Below are positions 27,211-35,983 of a DNA stretch of 64,000 bases, one piece after another. Position 1 is the stretch's first letter. Each line of letters starts with the position of its first letter. A program made the position numbers and the translations under genes. The stretch comes from Streptococcus salivarius (GTDB taxonomy: Bacteria; Bacillota; Bacilli; Lactobacillales; Streptococcaceae). Under the pieces are notes generated by a model. The model was not told the origin of the DNA, ran no database searches, and saw only the letters and a program-made list of their open reading frames with translations. Where the stretch lies: the NCBI RefSeq assembly GCF_000785515.1, contig NZ_CP009913.1:72001-136000 (forward strand), read 5' to 3'.

Positions 27211-28554
27211 GTGATTAAAATTTATGATACGATGACACGTTCGCTCCGTGATTTTGTACCTTTGACAGAAAATGTTGTCAATATGTATGTCTGCGGACCA
27301 ACAGTTTACAATTATATTCATATCGGAAATGCCCGTTCAGCGGTAGCTTTTGATACTATTCGTCGTTATTTTGAGTATTGTGGCTATACAGTCAACTATA
27401 TTTCCAACTTTACGGATGTAGATGATAAGATTATCAAGGCAGCTAATGAAGCTGGTATTTCAACTAAGGAATTGTCGGACAAGTTTATCGCGGCCTTTAT
27501 GGAAGATACCGGACAACTTGGCATCAAACCAGCGACACAAAATCCACGTGTTATTAACTACATGGATGAAATCATTACATTCGTGTCAACCTTGGTTGAC
27601 AAAGGATTTGCCTATGTCTCTGAAGGAGATGTTTACTTCCGAGTAGCTAAGTCAAACAACTATGCTAAATTGGCTAACAAGACCTTGGAAGATCTTGAAA
27701 TTGGTGCAAGCGGACGTACGGATGCTGAAACAGAACGTAAGGAAAATCCTCTGGATTTTGCCCTTTGGAAAGCTGCCAAAGAGGGAGAAGTTTCTTGGGA
27801 CAGCCCATGGGGACCTGGTCGTCCTGGTTGGCACATCGAATGTTCTGTAATGGCGACTGAAATCCTTGGAGATACTATCGATATTCATGGTGGAGGGGCA
27901 GACCTTGAGTTTCCACATCATACCAATGAAATTGCCCAATCAGAAGCCAAAACTGGCAAGACCTTCGCTAACTACTGGATGCATAATGGTTTTGTCAATG
28001 TGGATAATGAAAAAATGTCAAAATCCTTGGGTAACTTCGTGACCGTTCACGATATGCTTCAAACGGTTGATGGTCAAGTGCTTCGCTTCTTCCTAGCGAC
28101 ACAACAGTACCGTAAGCCAATTAACTTTACAGAAAAAGCTATCCATGATGCTGAAGTTAATCTTAAGTATTTGAAAAATACCCACAGTCTTCCGTTGACA
28201 GAACAGGTGAATCAAGCTGAGTTGCAAACTTATCTTGACGCCTTCCAAGAAGCTATGGATGATGACTTTAATACGGCAAATGGAGTGACTGTTTTGTTTG
28301 ACATGGCCAAATGGATTAATTCAGGCAATTATGATCAAACCGTTAAGGATGCTTTTGAAAAAATGCTCCAAGTCTTCGGTATTGTTTTCGAAGAAGAAGT
28401 CCTTGATGAAGACATCGAAAAACTCATTGAAGAGCGTCAAGCGGCGCGTGCTAACAAGGACTTTGCGACAGCAGACCGTATTCGCGATGAGTTGGCTGCT
28501 CAAGGTATCAAACTTCTTGATACCAAGGAGGGCGTGAGGTGGACACGTGACTAA
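27211..28554 (+). CDS. cysS: Cysteinyl-tRNA synthetase
   Basis: The 447-aa class I synthetase charges tRNA-Cys. It has the zinc-linked CGPTVYNYIHIGNARS with the HIGH-type motif (about residues 28-40). The other zinc ligands lie in HIECSVM and HHTNEIAQSEA, and the KMSKSLGNF motif lies near residue 268. An alpha-helical anticodon-binding region with the RADKDFATADRIRD-like segment closes the protein. The start is a GTG at 27211 with AAAGGA upstream. The end overlaps mrnC by 8 nt, a conserved pairing in Firmicutes. Confidence 0.97.
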   Translation: MIKIYDTMTRSLRDFVPLTENVVNMYVCGPTVYNYIHIGNARSAVAFDTIRRYFEYCGYTVNYISNFTDVDDKIIKAANEAGISTKELSDKFIAAFMEDTGQLGIKPATQNPRVINYMDEIITFVSTLVDKGFAYVSEGDVYFRVAKSNNYAKLANKTLEDLEIGASGRTDAETERKENPLDFALWKAAKEGEVSWDSPWGPGRPGWHIECSVMATEILGDTIDIHGGGADLEFPHHTNEIAQSEAKTGKTFANYWMHNGFVNVDNEKMSKSLGNFVTVHDMLQTVDGQVLRFFLATQQYRKPINFTEKAIHDAEVNLKYLKNTHSLPLTEQVNQAELQTYLDAFQEAMDDDFNTANGVTVLFDMAKWINSGNYDQTVKDAFEKMLQVFGIVFEEEVLDEDIEKLIEERQAARANKDFATADRIRDELAAQGIKLLDTKEGVRWTRD

Positions 28555-28948
28555 ACATCTTGATGTCAACCTTATTAACGGCATTGCTCTTGCCTTTGAG
28601 GGAGATGCTGTTTATTCCTTGTACATTCGTCGTCACCTGATTTTTCAAGGTCAGACCAAGCCAAACCAACTGCACCGTCTAGCTACACGTTATGTTTCAG
28701 CTAAGGCTCAGGCTAGTCTCATTGAAAAAATGCTAGAGCAAGAGCTTTTGACTGAAAAAGAGCTAGACATCTATAAAAGAGGTCGTAATGCGAATAGCCA
28801 TACCAAGGCTAAAAATACCGATGTTATTACCTATAAGATGTCAACAGGCTTCGAAGCAGTCATGGGCTATCTTCATATGACCGAGGATATCGCTCGCTTA
28901 GAGGAACTGATTGCTTGGTGTATTGACGAAGTTGAAAAAGAAATCTAA
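28547..28948 (+). CDS. mrnC: Mini-ribonuclease III (23S rRNA maturation)
   Basis: The 133-aa protein has only the RNase III catalytic domain, with no dsRNA-binding domain. It contains NGIALAFEGDAVYSLYIRRHL with the catalytic-type acidic residues, then KRGRNANSHTKAKNTDVITYKMSTGFEAVMGYLHM. Mini-III trims the ends of 23S rRNA. It starts at a GTG at 28547, inside the end of cysS, which suggests coupling. A hairpin terminator follows. Confidence 0.95.
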   Translation: MTKHLDVNLINGIALAFEGDAVYSLYIRRHLIFQGQTKPNQLHRLATRYVSAKAQASLIEKMLEQELLTEKELDIYKRGRNANSHTKAKNTDVITYKMSTGFEAVMGYLHMTEDIARLEELIAWCIDEVEKEI

Positions 28949-28950
28949 AA

Positions 28951-28975
28951 ATTCTGCCGAGAGCAGGATTTTTTG
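28951..28975 (+). terminator. cysS-mrnC terminator
   Basis: An ATTCTGC / GCAGGAT stem with one wobble pair is followed by a T-run. Confidence 0.75.
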
Positions 28976-29171
28976 TTATTTAAAGGCTATAAAAATTGTA
29001 ACAGTTAGCCAGAGTTTCAAAATTTAGATTATTTGAAAATCAAAGTAATTCAGCTTCTTGACAATGAAAAATAAGATGAAACTAATATTTAGCACCTTAA
29101 AAATGAGAAAGTTAAGGGGTGTCTGACACGTGTAAAACCCCGATATAATAGCGTTTTTTAATAAAACTAAT

Positions 29172-29202
29172 TTGACAGAAAGTAAAAAAAAAAGTCTATA
29201 AT
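29172..29202 (+). promoter_or_regulatory. Promoter of the surface protein gene
   Basis: TTGACA (29172-29177) and TATAAT (29197-29202) are separated by 19 nt, with start and AGGAGGTG site following. The remainder of 28976-29240 holds a GGGGT/ACCCC hairpin near 29114-29139 and no gene. Confidence 0.7.
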
Positions 29203-29239
29203 ATTAGTAAATGAGGCCGTCTAAAAAATGAGGAGGTGA

Positions 29240-30916
29240 ATGGAAATAGCTAAGAAAAAAGTTTTCTATACAACTTTTGCTGCTTTGATTTTATCTAGCT
29301 TTACGCTTCAAACAGGTAAAGCAGATGAGGTTCAGGTAAAACCTGATGAAGCTAAAATAGATTATGTTAATAGTGAGGCACCGGCTCCAGTTGCTCCTCA
29401 GGCTGATTTTTCTTCAGTAGGAGCTAAGGCAGAGCCAGCGAGTCAAGTAAGTTCAGTAGTGACCTCAACGTCACTGATGGTTGTCTCTTCAAGTGAGACA
29501 GATGAGGGGCTTCTTGAGGTACATTCTCAAGTTGATATCGTGGAGACTAGCGTTTCTACGACGACACCTCATTCAGAAGAGGCTCGTGCCCAGGCTTTTG
29601 GTGAGGATCGATCAGTAGCGGCATCTGAACGAGGAGATGCAAACCCAACATCTGATTCTGAACAAGCTAAACCAAATATTGTGCTTACTTATGATAAGTC
29701 TCGTGAGGCTACAGCGACTGCAGAGTCTCAAGCTGTAACTTCAATGTATAAGAGTGAAAGCACACTATATACATCTGAACTTGCTGGAAATACACATGCA
29801 GTTATTGAAAAATCAGAGTATTCTTCACTGAATTCTCATACGACATCTGTAAGTGCGACTCCTACTAGTCAAGCTATTGCAACTTCTGAAGTCGCTTCTG
29901 AGTCTGCAAGCACTGCTAGCTCTCTTGCATCTACGGCTCCAGAAACGAGTCAGTTAAATAATAATTCAGAAGATAGCTTAACTGTCCTTACGGTTGGCTG
30001 GAAAGATTCATCATCAACTTCTGAGGTCTTTAAAACTTCTGAAGTGGTTTCTATGTTGCAAAGTGAGAGTTTGACCTATTCGTCAGAGGTAACCTTTACG
30101 GATGGACTCATCTCAGAAATCTTAGCAACTCCAATCACTTCTGAAGTATACACCGTTGTTCCAAAACGAGATAGTACTGGAGCGCTTCTTGAAGATCAAC
30201 CTGCTGTTACAGGGAATACAGACATTCTTTATTTAGCACGTGGTGAAATCTTTAACGTCAACTTTGATGTTAACAAGATGGAAGGTAAGAAGATTAAGGG
30301 CCTTAATCTAGTCCTTGATGGCAAACAAATTCATCATAGCTACTTTGTTGAAGGAACTTTGGATGAGGTCAATGCTGGTTTGAGTGCCTACCATTTGGCA
30401 GAGCAAACGACTGGTATTCATAAAATGACCTTTGAGTTGATTGATACGAATAACAATATTCATTATCTGACACAGACTTTTAGCGTCTTCAATGAAGGCG
30501 AGCGTCCAGTGACACCGGATAGTTACCGTAGGAATCAGTATTCATCAACAACGACAACAACGACTGTACCGGTTACTTATAATACCAGTGCAAATAGCTA
30601 CACTGAAACCGCCAATCATATACAAGCTACGGCTGTTAATGAGTTGGCTGAGACAACTAGAGCGCTAACACAGCAATTGGCAGAACAAATTGCTGAGGTT
30701 TTGAGTGGTTGGTCTTCAGCAATTTCTGGAAATAGTTCAACAAGCACAGGTTCAATTGATATCTTCCAAGCAGCAGGTAAAACCATTACTCAAGCTGCGA
30801 GAAAGATTGCAGAATCAATCTCAGATCCAGATACAATTGGTAAGCAAGCTTTGGCTGCTGCAACTGTTGTTCTCGTTCTTCTAGTGCTTTACCTAGCAGC
30901 AATTACATTTATTTAA
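29240..30916 (+). CDS. Ser/Thr-rich secreted or membrane-anchored surface protein, unknown function
   Basis: The 558-aa protein starts with a signal peptide (KKKVFYTTFAALILSSFTLQ, cleavage after GKA). A region of about 270 residues rich in Ser, Thr, Glu and Val follows, with repeated TSEV-like units (SEVASESAS, TSEVFKTSEV, ITSEVYTV). A folded part at about 310-410 contains LDGKQIHHSYFVEGTLDEV and HKMTFELIDTNNNIHYLTQTF, reminiscent of an Ig-like or adhesin domain. The end is a Thr-rich linker, a helical stretch and a final membrane segment (ALAAATVVLVLLVLYLAAITF) at the extreme C-terminus. No LPxTG motif is present, so anchoring would be by the tail alone. I do not recognise a named family. 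Confidence 0.75.
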   Translation: MEIAKKKVFYTTFAALILSSFTLQTGKADEVQVKPDEAKIDYVNSEAPAPVAPQADFSSVGAKAEPASQVSSVVTSTSLMVVSSSETDEGLLEVHSQVDIVETSVSTTTPHSEEARAQAFGEDRSVAASERGDANPTSDSEQAKPNIVLTYDKSREATATAESQAVTSMYKSESTLYTSELAGNTHAVIEKSEYSSLNSHTTSVSATPTSQAIATSEVASESASTASSLASTAPETSQLNNNSEDSLTVLTVGWKDSSSTSEVFKTSEVVSMLQSESLTYSSEVTFTDGLISEILATPITSEVYTVVPKRDSTGALLEDQPAVTGNTDILYLARGEIFNVNFDVNKMEGKKIKGLNLVLDGKQIHHSYFVEGTLDEVNAGLSAYHLAEQTTGIHKMTFELIDTNNNIHYLTQTFSVFNEGERPVTPDSYRRNQYSSTTTTTTVPVTYNTSANSYTETANHIQATAVNELAETTRALTQQLAEQIAEVLSGWSSAISGNSSTSTGSIDIFQAAGKTITQAARKIAESISDPDTIGKQALAAATVVLVLLVLYLAAITFI

Positions 30917-30924
30917 CATGCTTT

Positions 30925-30947
30925 GCCCTCGTAAGAGGGCTTTTTTT
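30925..30947 (+). terminator. Terminator of the surface protein gene
   Basis: A perfect stem GCCCTC/GAGGGC (30925-30940) with a GTAA loop is followed by seven T's. Confidence 0.9.
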
Positions 30948-30970
30948 ATGATAGAATATCCACACCTTCC

Positions 30971-30982
30971 CCAGCAGTCCAA
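30971..30982 (+). repeat. Left 12-bp inverted repeat of element B
   Basis: CCAGCAGTCCAA is the exact reverse complement of 48930-48941. It could be an element end or one arm of a split, dyad-type attachment site for the serine recombinase. Confidence 0.6.
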
Positions 30983-30995
30983 TCCGTTAAATTGT

Positions 30996-31020
30996 GGAGC
31001 GAACTTTTTGGGTTCGCTCC
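30996..31020. repeat. Hairpin at the left edge of element B
   Basis: GGAGCGAAC (30996-31004) pairs perfectly with GTTCGCTCC (31012-31020). It lies just past the recombinase stop. No T-run follows on either strand, so it may be part of the recombination site or a weak terminator. Confidence 0.45.
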
Positions 31021-31022
31021 GT

Positions 31023-32687
31023 TTATATTTCGCCGATAAAACGGTAGTGCAGCTCAATCCGAACTTGTCGAGATTTTCCGCGACCAGTCGGCTGGTGGAC
31101 GACAATTTTATCGATTAGCTCGTTCAAGATTTGCGGTGTGAGTTTTTCGAGTTTAGTGTAGTTTCGAATGGTTCGCAAGAACTTTTCGATATTGCCAGCC
31201 GACTCAATCTCGCTATCCAGCACCTCTCGACTTTCTTGGATTTGCTGGGTCAATTGTGCCTGTTCATCTTCATAGCCATCCGCTAACTTTCGAAATCGTT
31301 CATCTCTAATATCTCCCAGAAGTTGCTTTTCATAAAGCCTTTGGATAATGGTGTCCAATTCTTCAGCTCGCTTTTCAGCCTTGAGAAGTGTCTTTCGAAG
31401 GCTGTTTTGTTTCTTACTTTCCTGAATATTGAACTTAGCCTTCAGTTTTTCGAGCAAACTTTCTTCGCTTAACTCAAGCGTCGAAATTATCTGGTTGAAG
31501 TCGTCGAGAATCAATTCCTCCAAAATTTCTTTGCGAAGATAGTGCGAACCCGAACAGGTCTTGCCCACACGCTCGTAGTAAGAACACTTGTAATGGTCGA
31601 GATTAACATCGACTTTTTGTTGTGGGCAAAATGTCAATTTGTGTCCATTCTCGCAAAAAACCAATCCTGCGAAAATATTTTCATGTCCAGGCTTGTCCTT
31701 CCAATTGTTTCGCCTGACAACTCGCTTATGTCCAAGCATTTTTCGAGCCAAGGCAAAATCTTCTTTCGAAATAATCGCCTCGTGCGTGTCGGGGAAAATC
31801 AGCCAATCTTCTCGAGGTCGCAGGCGACAATTTCGCTGTTTGTAAGAAACCTTGGCAGTCTTGAGATTGATAGTTGCGCCTGTATATTCCTCCTTTTCGA
31901 GCATCTGGCAAATCATTTGGCTTTTCCAGTGATAAGGGTCGCTTTCTAAAACTCGATAATTCGAAACACCCAACTTTTTCTTATAATTAGCTGGCGTTAG
32001 AATTTTATCTCTTCGAAGTCCGTTCGCAATCGAGGCGATTGGCTTTCCTGAAAGATACTCCTTAAAAACTCGCTTCACAATTTGGCTGGCGTAGTCGTCA
32101 ACCAGCCATTCCTTGGGATTTTCTGGATTTTTGAGATAACCGTATGGCGCAACCCAGCCAATTTTCTCGCCCGTTTTTGCCTTAGTATGCTTGGATAGTT
32201 TAATCTTCTCGCTACACTGCAAGCTATACCAGTTGTTGAAAAGTGAAACTAGTGGCGCAAGATAAGCGTCCTGACTGCTGCGTTTGGAGCTATCCAGATT
32301 TTCATTCAAGGAAATAAAGCGGATATTTTTCGAAGGGAAAGTAATCTCAGTCAGCTGTCCAGACAAGAGGTAATCTCGGCTAAGACGGCTCAAATCTTTC
32401 ACTACAAAATTCGAAACTCTGCCAGCTTGAACTAAGTTCATCGCCTGTTGGAAAGCTGGACGCTGGGCGTTTGAACCCGAAAATCCGTCGTCGACAAAGA
32501 ACACAGGATTTGTCAAACCCTCACGCTGGGAAACTTGGGTGAGAATCTGCTTTTGGTTCGAAATCGAATTGCTTTCGCCTTCCTTGGCGTCTTCGGCGGA
32601 CAAACGGCAATAGAGGACTGTGATGTTAGTTAAGTTTTCGAAATTTAGGCTTGTCCATTCTTCAATTGTCAAAGTACTTTTATTCAT
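31023..32687 (-). CDS. Large serine recombinase (integrase of element B)
   Basis: This 554-aa recombinase has an N-terminal resolvase domain (TVLYCRLSAEDAKEGESNSI, with the catalytic Ser in NSISNQKQ). DDGFSGSNAQRPAFQQ and KDLSRLSRDYLLSGQLTE follow. Next come the recombinase domain (WLVDDYASQIVKRVFKEYLSGKPIASIA) and a zinc ribbon (CENGHKLTFCPQ, then CSYYERVGKTC, about 350-385). A long coiled coil (about 410-510) follows, as in large serine integrases and TndX/TnpX-type recombinases. I use the ATG at 32687 because AAAGGAG lies just upstream. It sits at the very edge of the element, as expected for its integrase. Confidence 0.93.
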   Translation of the reverse strand: MNKSTLTIEEWTSLNFENLTNITVLYCRLSAEDAKEGESNSISNQKQILTQVSQREGLTNPVFFVDDGFSGSNAQRPAFQQAMNLVQAGRVSNFVVKDLSRLSRDYLLSGQLTEITFPSKNIRFISLNENLDSSKRSSQDAYLAPLVSLFNNWYSLQCSEKIKLSKHTKAKTGEKIGWVAPYGYLKNPENPKEWLVDDYASQIVKRVFKEYLSGKPIASIANGLRRDKILTPANYKKKLGVSNYRVLESDPYHWKSQMICQMLEKEEYTGATINLKTAKVSYKQRNCRLRPREDWLIFPDTHEAIISKEDFALARKMLGHKRVVRRNNWKDKPGHENIFAGLVFCENGHKLTFCPQQKVDVNLDHYKCSYYERVGKTCSGSHYLRKEILEELILDDFNQIISTLELSEESLLEKLKAKFNIQESKKQNSLRKTLLKAEKRAEELDTIIQRLYEKQLLGDIRDERFRKLADGYEDEQAQLTQQIQESREVLDSEIESAGNIEKFLRTIRNYTKLEKLTPQILNELIDKIVVHQPTGRGKSRQVRIELHYRFIGEI

Positions 32688-32754
32688 AAGTGTCTCCTTT
32701 CGATTACACCTATAACCCACTGACATGATAGCTTTCTTGGCGCGAAAAGTCCAG

Positions 32755-32889
32755 TCATTCCTCCCTCAAAATCAACCTCTCCAAAATCTGCCTCAGAGTC
32801 TTATTTCCGCTGAACTTTCGGTGGATAATAAAGGTGGCGCGCCCGATTTTCTTGTGTTGTTCTTTGAGTTCTTGCTCGTTTTTATTCAT
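32755..32889 (-). CDS. Small conserved-looking protein (44 aa)
   Basis: The ORF starts at an ATG overlapping the stop of the Replic_Relax gene (32882-32889) and ends 67 nt before the recombinase start. It is basic and reads NKNEQELKEQHKKIGRATFI, then a short IIHRKFSGNKTLRQILERLI helix. Its position inside a tight operon and the overlap with the previous gene support it. A DNA-binding accessory role for recombination is possible but not shown. Confidence 0.5.
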   Translation of the reverse strand: MNKNEQELKEQHKKIGRATFIIHRKFSGNKTLRQILERLILREE

Positions 32890-33652
32890 CGCTGTCTCCT
32901 ATCACAAAATCTGGAAATTCTTCTAAAGTTATCACTTCAAAAAGCGTCCAATAACTGTTTAATTCCTCTTGAATACGGTTTTCAATGGCGGTCTGTCGCT
33001 TGTGGTCTGGTACTACCCACACGACTTGCGGAAAAATTCCAGTTTCGCGTTGTTCGATTCCCGTGTTGAAATATTGAATGTATTTCTTGCATTGGTTAAC
33101 AATCCGATTCAAACTTTCCGTGTCTTTATCTAACTCCAAAAAGAAGCTGAATTCTTCTTCATTGCCGACAACCAGCTTAGCGTAAGCGTCGGGCTTGAGC
33201 GCCACATTCTGCGTGAATTTGGCAAAACTTCGATGCGAGACAGGTTCGAAAGAGAATGTTTCGAGTTCGATTTTTCCAAGACGCTCCAACTTTTTGAGCT
33301 CGACATAGACTTGCGTAATTCCCAAGGTGTGTTCCAAATGGTGGGCGGTTGGTTCATATCGGTTGCGAAATCTCACTTGAATTTGCGGATCGTTCAAGCG
33401 CAAGTGTTTCAAACCTGTTTTGGTAATAGACCAAACATAGGAACCGCTCCCAGCTCGCCTGCCACCAATTCGACGCTTGAGATGTGCGATAAATCCTGCT
33501 TCGAATAGGGTTTTGGTCGCAAGATTGGCTCGCCGTGTGGCAGTTCGAGGCGAGAAACTATCCGCAAAATAGTCTGCCAGCTGGCGAGTGGAGACATAGC
33601 GACAGTCTTTTAACAATTTGAGAATGGACAATTGAACATCGCTGAACTTCAT
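32882..33652 (-). CDS. Replication-relaxation family protein (Replic_Relax)
   Basis: The 256-aa protein begins with a winged helix-turn-helix (SDVQLSILKLLKDCRYVSTRQLADYF-type segment, about 1-75, with RIGGRRAGSGSYVWSITKTG forming the wing). An alpha/beta domain with HHLEHTLGITQVYVELKKLE and KPDAYAKLVVGNEEEFSFFLELDKDTE follows. This matches the Replic_Relax layout known from conjugative plasmids and elements, mostly Gram-positive. A role in DNA nicking or origin recognition is proposed for the family. It starts directly where the coupling ATPase gene ends, so the two work together. Confidence 0.75.
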   Translation of the reverse strand: MKFSDVQLSILKLLKDCRYVSTRQLADYFADSFSPRTATRRANLATKTLFEAGFIAHLKRRIGGRRAGSGSYVWSITKTGLKHLRLNDPQIQVRFRNRYEPTAHHLEHTLGITQVYVELKKLERLGKIELETFSFEPVSHRSFAKFTQNVALKPDAYAKLVVGNEEEFSFFLELDKDTESLNRIVNQCKKYIQYFNTGIEQRETGIFPQVVWVVPDHKRQTAIENRIQEELNSYWTLFEVITLEEFPDFVIGDSDE

Positions 33653-35811
33653 TATTCTACCTCCTTTTTGCGTTTTTGCCTGCCGACTTTGTCTGGTGGC
33701 GGTGTAGAATTGGTGGTCTTTTCACTGAAAAGTTGCACGAATCCTTCCTCAATATCGCTAGTGTTGGCTCCATATTTCGCTAGGCTTTTGGCATACAGAG
33801 CGGTCAAATCTCTAAACTTTGCAGGTGGTGGAAGCGTCGAGCCTGACACCCAGCGAAATTCCTTGCCGATAAGTGGCAATTTGGTATAAACCTGAAAAGT
33901 CGGCAAGGAGTGAAAATCTTCTGGCCTTAATTCAATCGTTTCGCTGGCTATATCTTTGGCTTCACTCATACTCAAACCAAATACAAGTCGATTTTTGCAG
34001 TTGGTTTTAATACTTTGTCTGAGATCAAGAGGTAGTTGCTTCAAAAACTGGTTGGCTAAAATCCAGCCTACACCAAGACTTCTCGACATCGAAAGAGCGT
34101 CGTCGATAGAGGTCGGGAGTTTGATAAATTCCGCCAGCTCATCTAAAAAAAAGTACATGAAGTGGCGTTTTTCGGGCGGAATACTGGCCCTTCGAAGCGT
34201 CAGTTGCCAGAGACAGCCAATCACAAGCGCCGTGATAAACTTGGCATTTTCTGCTCCAATCAGTCCACGGTTTAAGGGAATGAGCAGAACTTTTCGATTT
34301 GTGAAGAGCTCCATTAGTGAAAAGCTGGTCTGGCTTTGTCCAAAAATCGCTCGAAGTTCTGGTCGAAGGAGAATTTGACGCATTTTATTCAAGACGGGCG
34401 AGATAAGCAAGTTTCGCTCGCTTTGACTCATTGTTTCGAAACTTTGCCAAAAACTCTGCAAGAACGGGTCAGAAATTCTACCGACCATTTTCTGTCGAAA
34501 GGCTTTGTTGGTCAAAAGCGGAACTAGCATCACGAGGTTGGCTTCTTCGGATTTTGCCAAAGTCAGAAAGCTGTGGCTCAGTACATCAAGCGTTCGAATC
34601 CCAAAATGGTCTGGGAATAACTCCTTGAAAACAGTCAGAAGCATATCTGCCACCAATTCTTCGCTGACACCGAATTTGGTCAGCTCAAATGGATTAATGC
34701 CAATAACTCGCTCATTCATACTTGGGTCAAGCAGAACCAAATCTTCGTCGCATCCTTCTGGAAACCTCTCCAAGACATCTCGAATCAAGTCGCCTTTTGG
34801 GTCGATGACCACCGCCGAATATCCATTTTTGATGACCTGTAAAATCAGATTGAGCATCACGGTCGACTTGCCAGCGCCAGTTCCACCGAGTAGATGAAGA
34901 TGGCTAAGCAAGTCCAGTGGGCGGATATTTAATGGCGTTTTCTTTACACCCAAACTCTCCGCCAAGCAAAAGCCGTTCTGGCGTTTCATTCCGATTGGTG
35001 GTAAAATAGTTTTAGGTGCTAATGACGGCACACCTGCAAGTTCGTTCTCGCCAGCTGGAAGTAGAAGGAGGCTGGCGAGCTCACTTGCGGAAAGTATGGT
35101 CGGAAAGTGCCAAGGGACTTTGCGGCGATGAAAATCATAGGCAGAAGAATGATGCAGTTCGACACTTGCGCCGTTCGAATCTAACATTCGAAGACTGCTT
35201 AACAATGTTTTGCGAATGAGATTTTCTCGAACACTATCTTTTGCGCTAATTCCAACACGCACAATGGTTTGAAACTGGGCTTGCCTCAGTTTTTCTTTTA
35301 CCAATTTTTCAGAATCGGAAGAGAGCTTTGGGATATTGCCCGAAATACACTGCCACCAAGTTGGGTTAATAGTGAGCTCTTTTGGGATTGGCTTTGGTGA
35401 GCGAGACTTGCCGACAATGATTTGAATTGTTAAGTTTTCTTCTGGCTTGAGAATTTTGCAAAGCGCCAAGGTCGAGCGGGTCATATTTTCGGTCGCACTT
35501 AGTTTGAGTGAAAAGCAGGAATGCTTCACGCCAAGATTAAAGGCGGAACTTGGCTTTTTGTGCTTGAAGCGTTTGGCATCTTCGAATTGAACTTGGTGAT
35601 GTTGGCTCATCATCTTTTTGAGGTATTTGTTGTCTCCGACTTCTGTTCCCAAATAATATTTGATACTATTCGGCTTGATATGAATTTCCCATATAAACGG
35701 CTGACGGCGTGTAAAGCCTGAAAGCTGATTCATAAAGTTCTCCACAACACCAAAGTCGAAAGGACGAAACCACTCCACTTCTTGCCAGTGAAATTGTTTG
35801 GGTCGTTTCAT
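33652..35811 (-). CDS. VirD4/TraD-like coupling ATPase
   Basis: The 719-aa P-loop ATPase has Walker A LGGTGAGKST near residue 310, then VIDPKGDLIRDVLERFPEG. FFLDELAEF is the Walker B and QSIKTNCKNRLVFGLS follows, the pattern of type IV coupling proteins that pump DNA to a mating pore. No N-terminal membrane helices are obvious, and a region of about 270 residues precedes the motor. The start (35811) lies directly after the stop of a 56-aa gene. With Replic_Relax it forms a minimal mobilisation module that would need a resident ICE for the pore; element C or element A could provide it (inference). Confidence 0.82.
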   Translation of the reverse strand: MKRPKQFHWQEVEWFRPFDFGVVENFMNQLSGFTRRQPFIWEIHIKPNSIKYYLGTEVGDNKYLKKMMSQHHQVQFEDAKRFKHKKPSSAFNLGVKHSCFSLKLSATENMTRSTLALCKILKPEENLTIQIIVGKSRSPKPIPKELTINPTWWQCISGNIPKLSSDSEKLVKEKLRQAQFQTIVRVGISAKDSVRENLIRKTLLSSLRMLDSNGASVELHHSSAYDFHRRKVPWHFPTILSASELASLLLLPAGENELAGVPSLAPKTILPPIGMKRQNGFCLAESLGVKKTPLNIRPLDLLSHLHLLGGTGAGKSTVMLNLILQVIKNGYSAVVIDPKGDLIRDVLERFPEGCDEDLVLLDPSMNERVIGINPFELTKFGVSEELVADMLLTVFKELFPDHFGIRTLDVLSHSFLTLAKSEEANLVMLVPLLTNKAFRQKMVGRISDPFLQSFWQSFETMSQSERNLLISPVLNKMRQILLRPELRAIFGQSQTSFSLMELFTNRKVLLIPLNRGLIGAENAKFITALVIGCLWQLTLRRASIPPEKRHFMYFFLDELAEFIKLPTSIDDALSMSRSLGVGWILANQFLKQLPLDLRQSIKTNCKNRLVFGLSMSEAKDIASETIELRPEDFHSLPTFQVYTKLPLIGKEFRWVSGSTLPPPAKFRDLTALYAKSLAKYGANTSDIEEGFVQLFSEKTTNSTPPPDKVGRQKRKKEVE

Positions 35812-35812
35812 G

Positions 35813-35983
35813 TTATCTCCAATCTTTTTTATATCTGATAATCCTAACCATCAGCCAACCACCAACTATTGCGCCGAAGATAAGGACTAAATATCCCCAA
35901 ACTTCAAGTAAGAGATGAACAGATAGATTGATAAGGTAGGCTAGCAGAAAGAATATCAGAATGTATTTAATTAGTTTCATCAT
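35813..35983 (-). CDS. Small membrane protein (56 aa)
   Basis: The ORF starts in an ATGATG overlapping the end of the methyltransferase gene and stops 1 nt before the coupling ATPase ATG. It encodes two hydrophobic segments (KLIKYILIFFLLAYLINLSV, then LVLIFGAIVGGWLMVRII) and a basic C-terminus (RYKKDWR). A membrane partner that docks the soluble-looking coupling ATPase is a natural hypothesis. Confidence 0.6.
   Translation of the reverse strand: MMKLIKYILIFFLLAYLINLSVHLLLEVWGYLVLIFGAIVGGWLMVRIIRYKKDWR

Noticed and set aside
31542..31949. 135-codon plus-strand frame within the serine recombinase gene
   Set aside because: Antisense to the zinc-ribbon and recombinase domain, which reads clearly on the minus strand.
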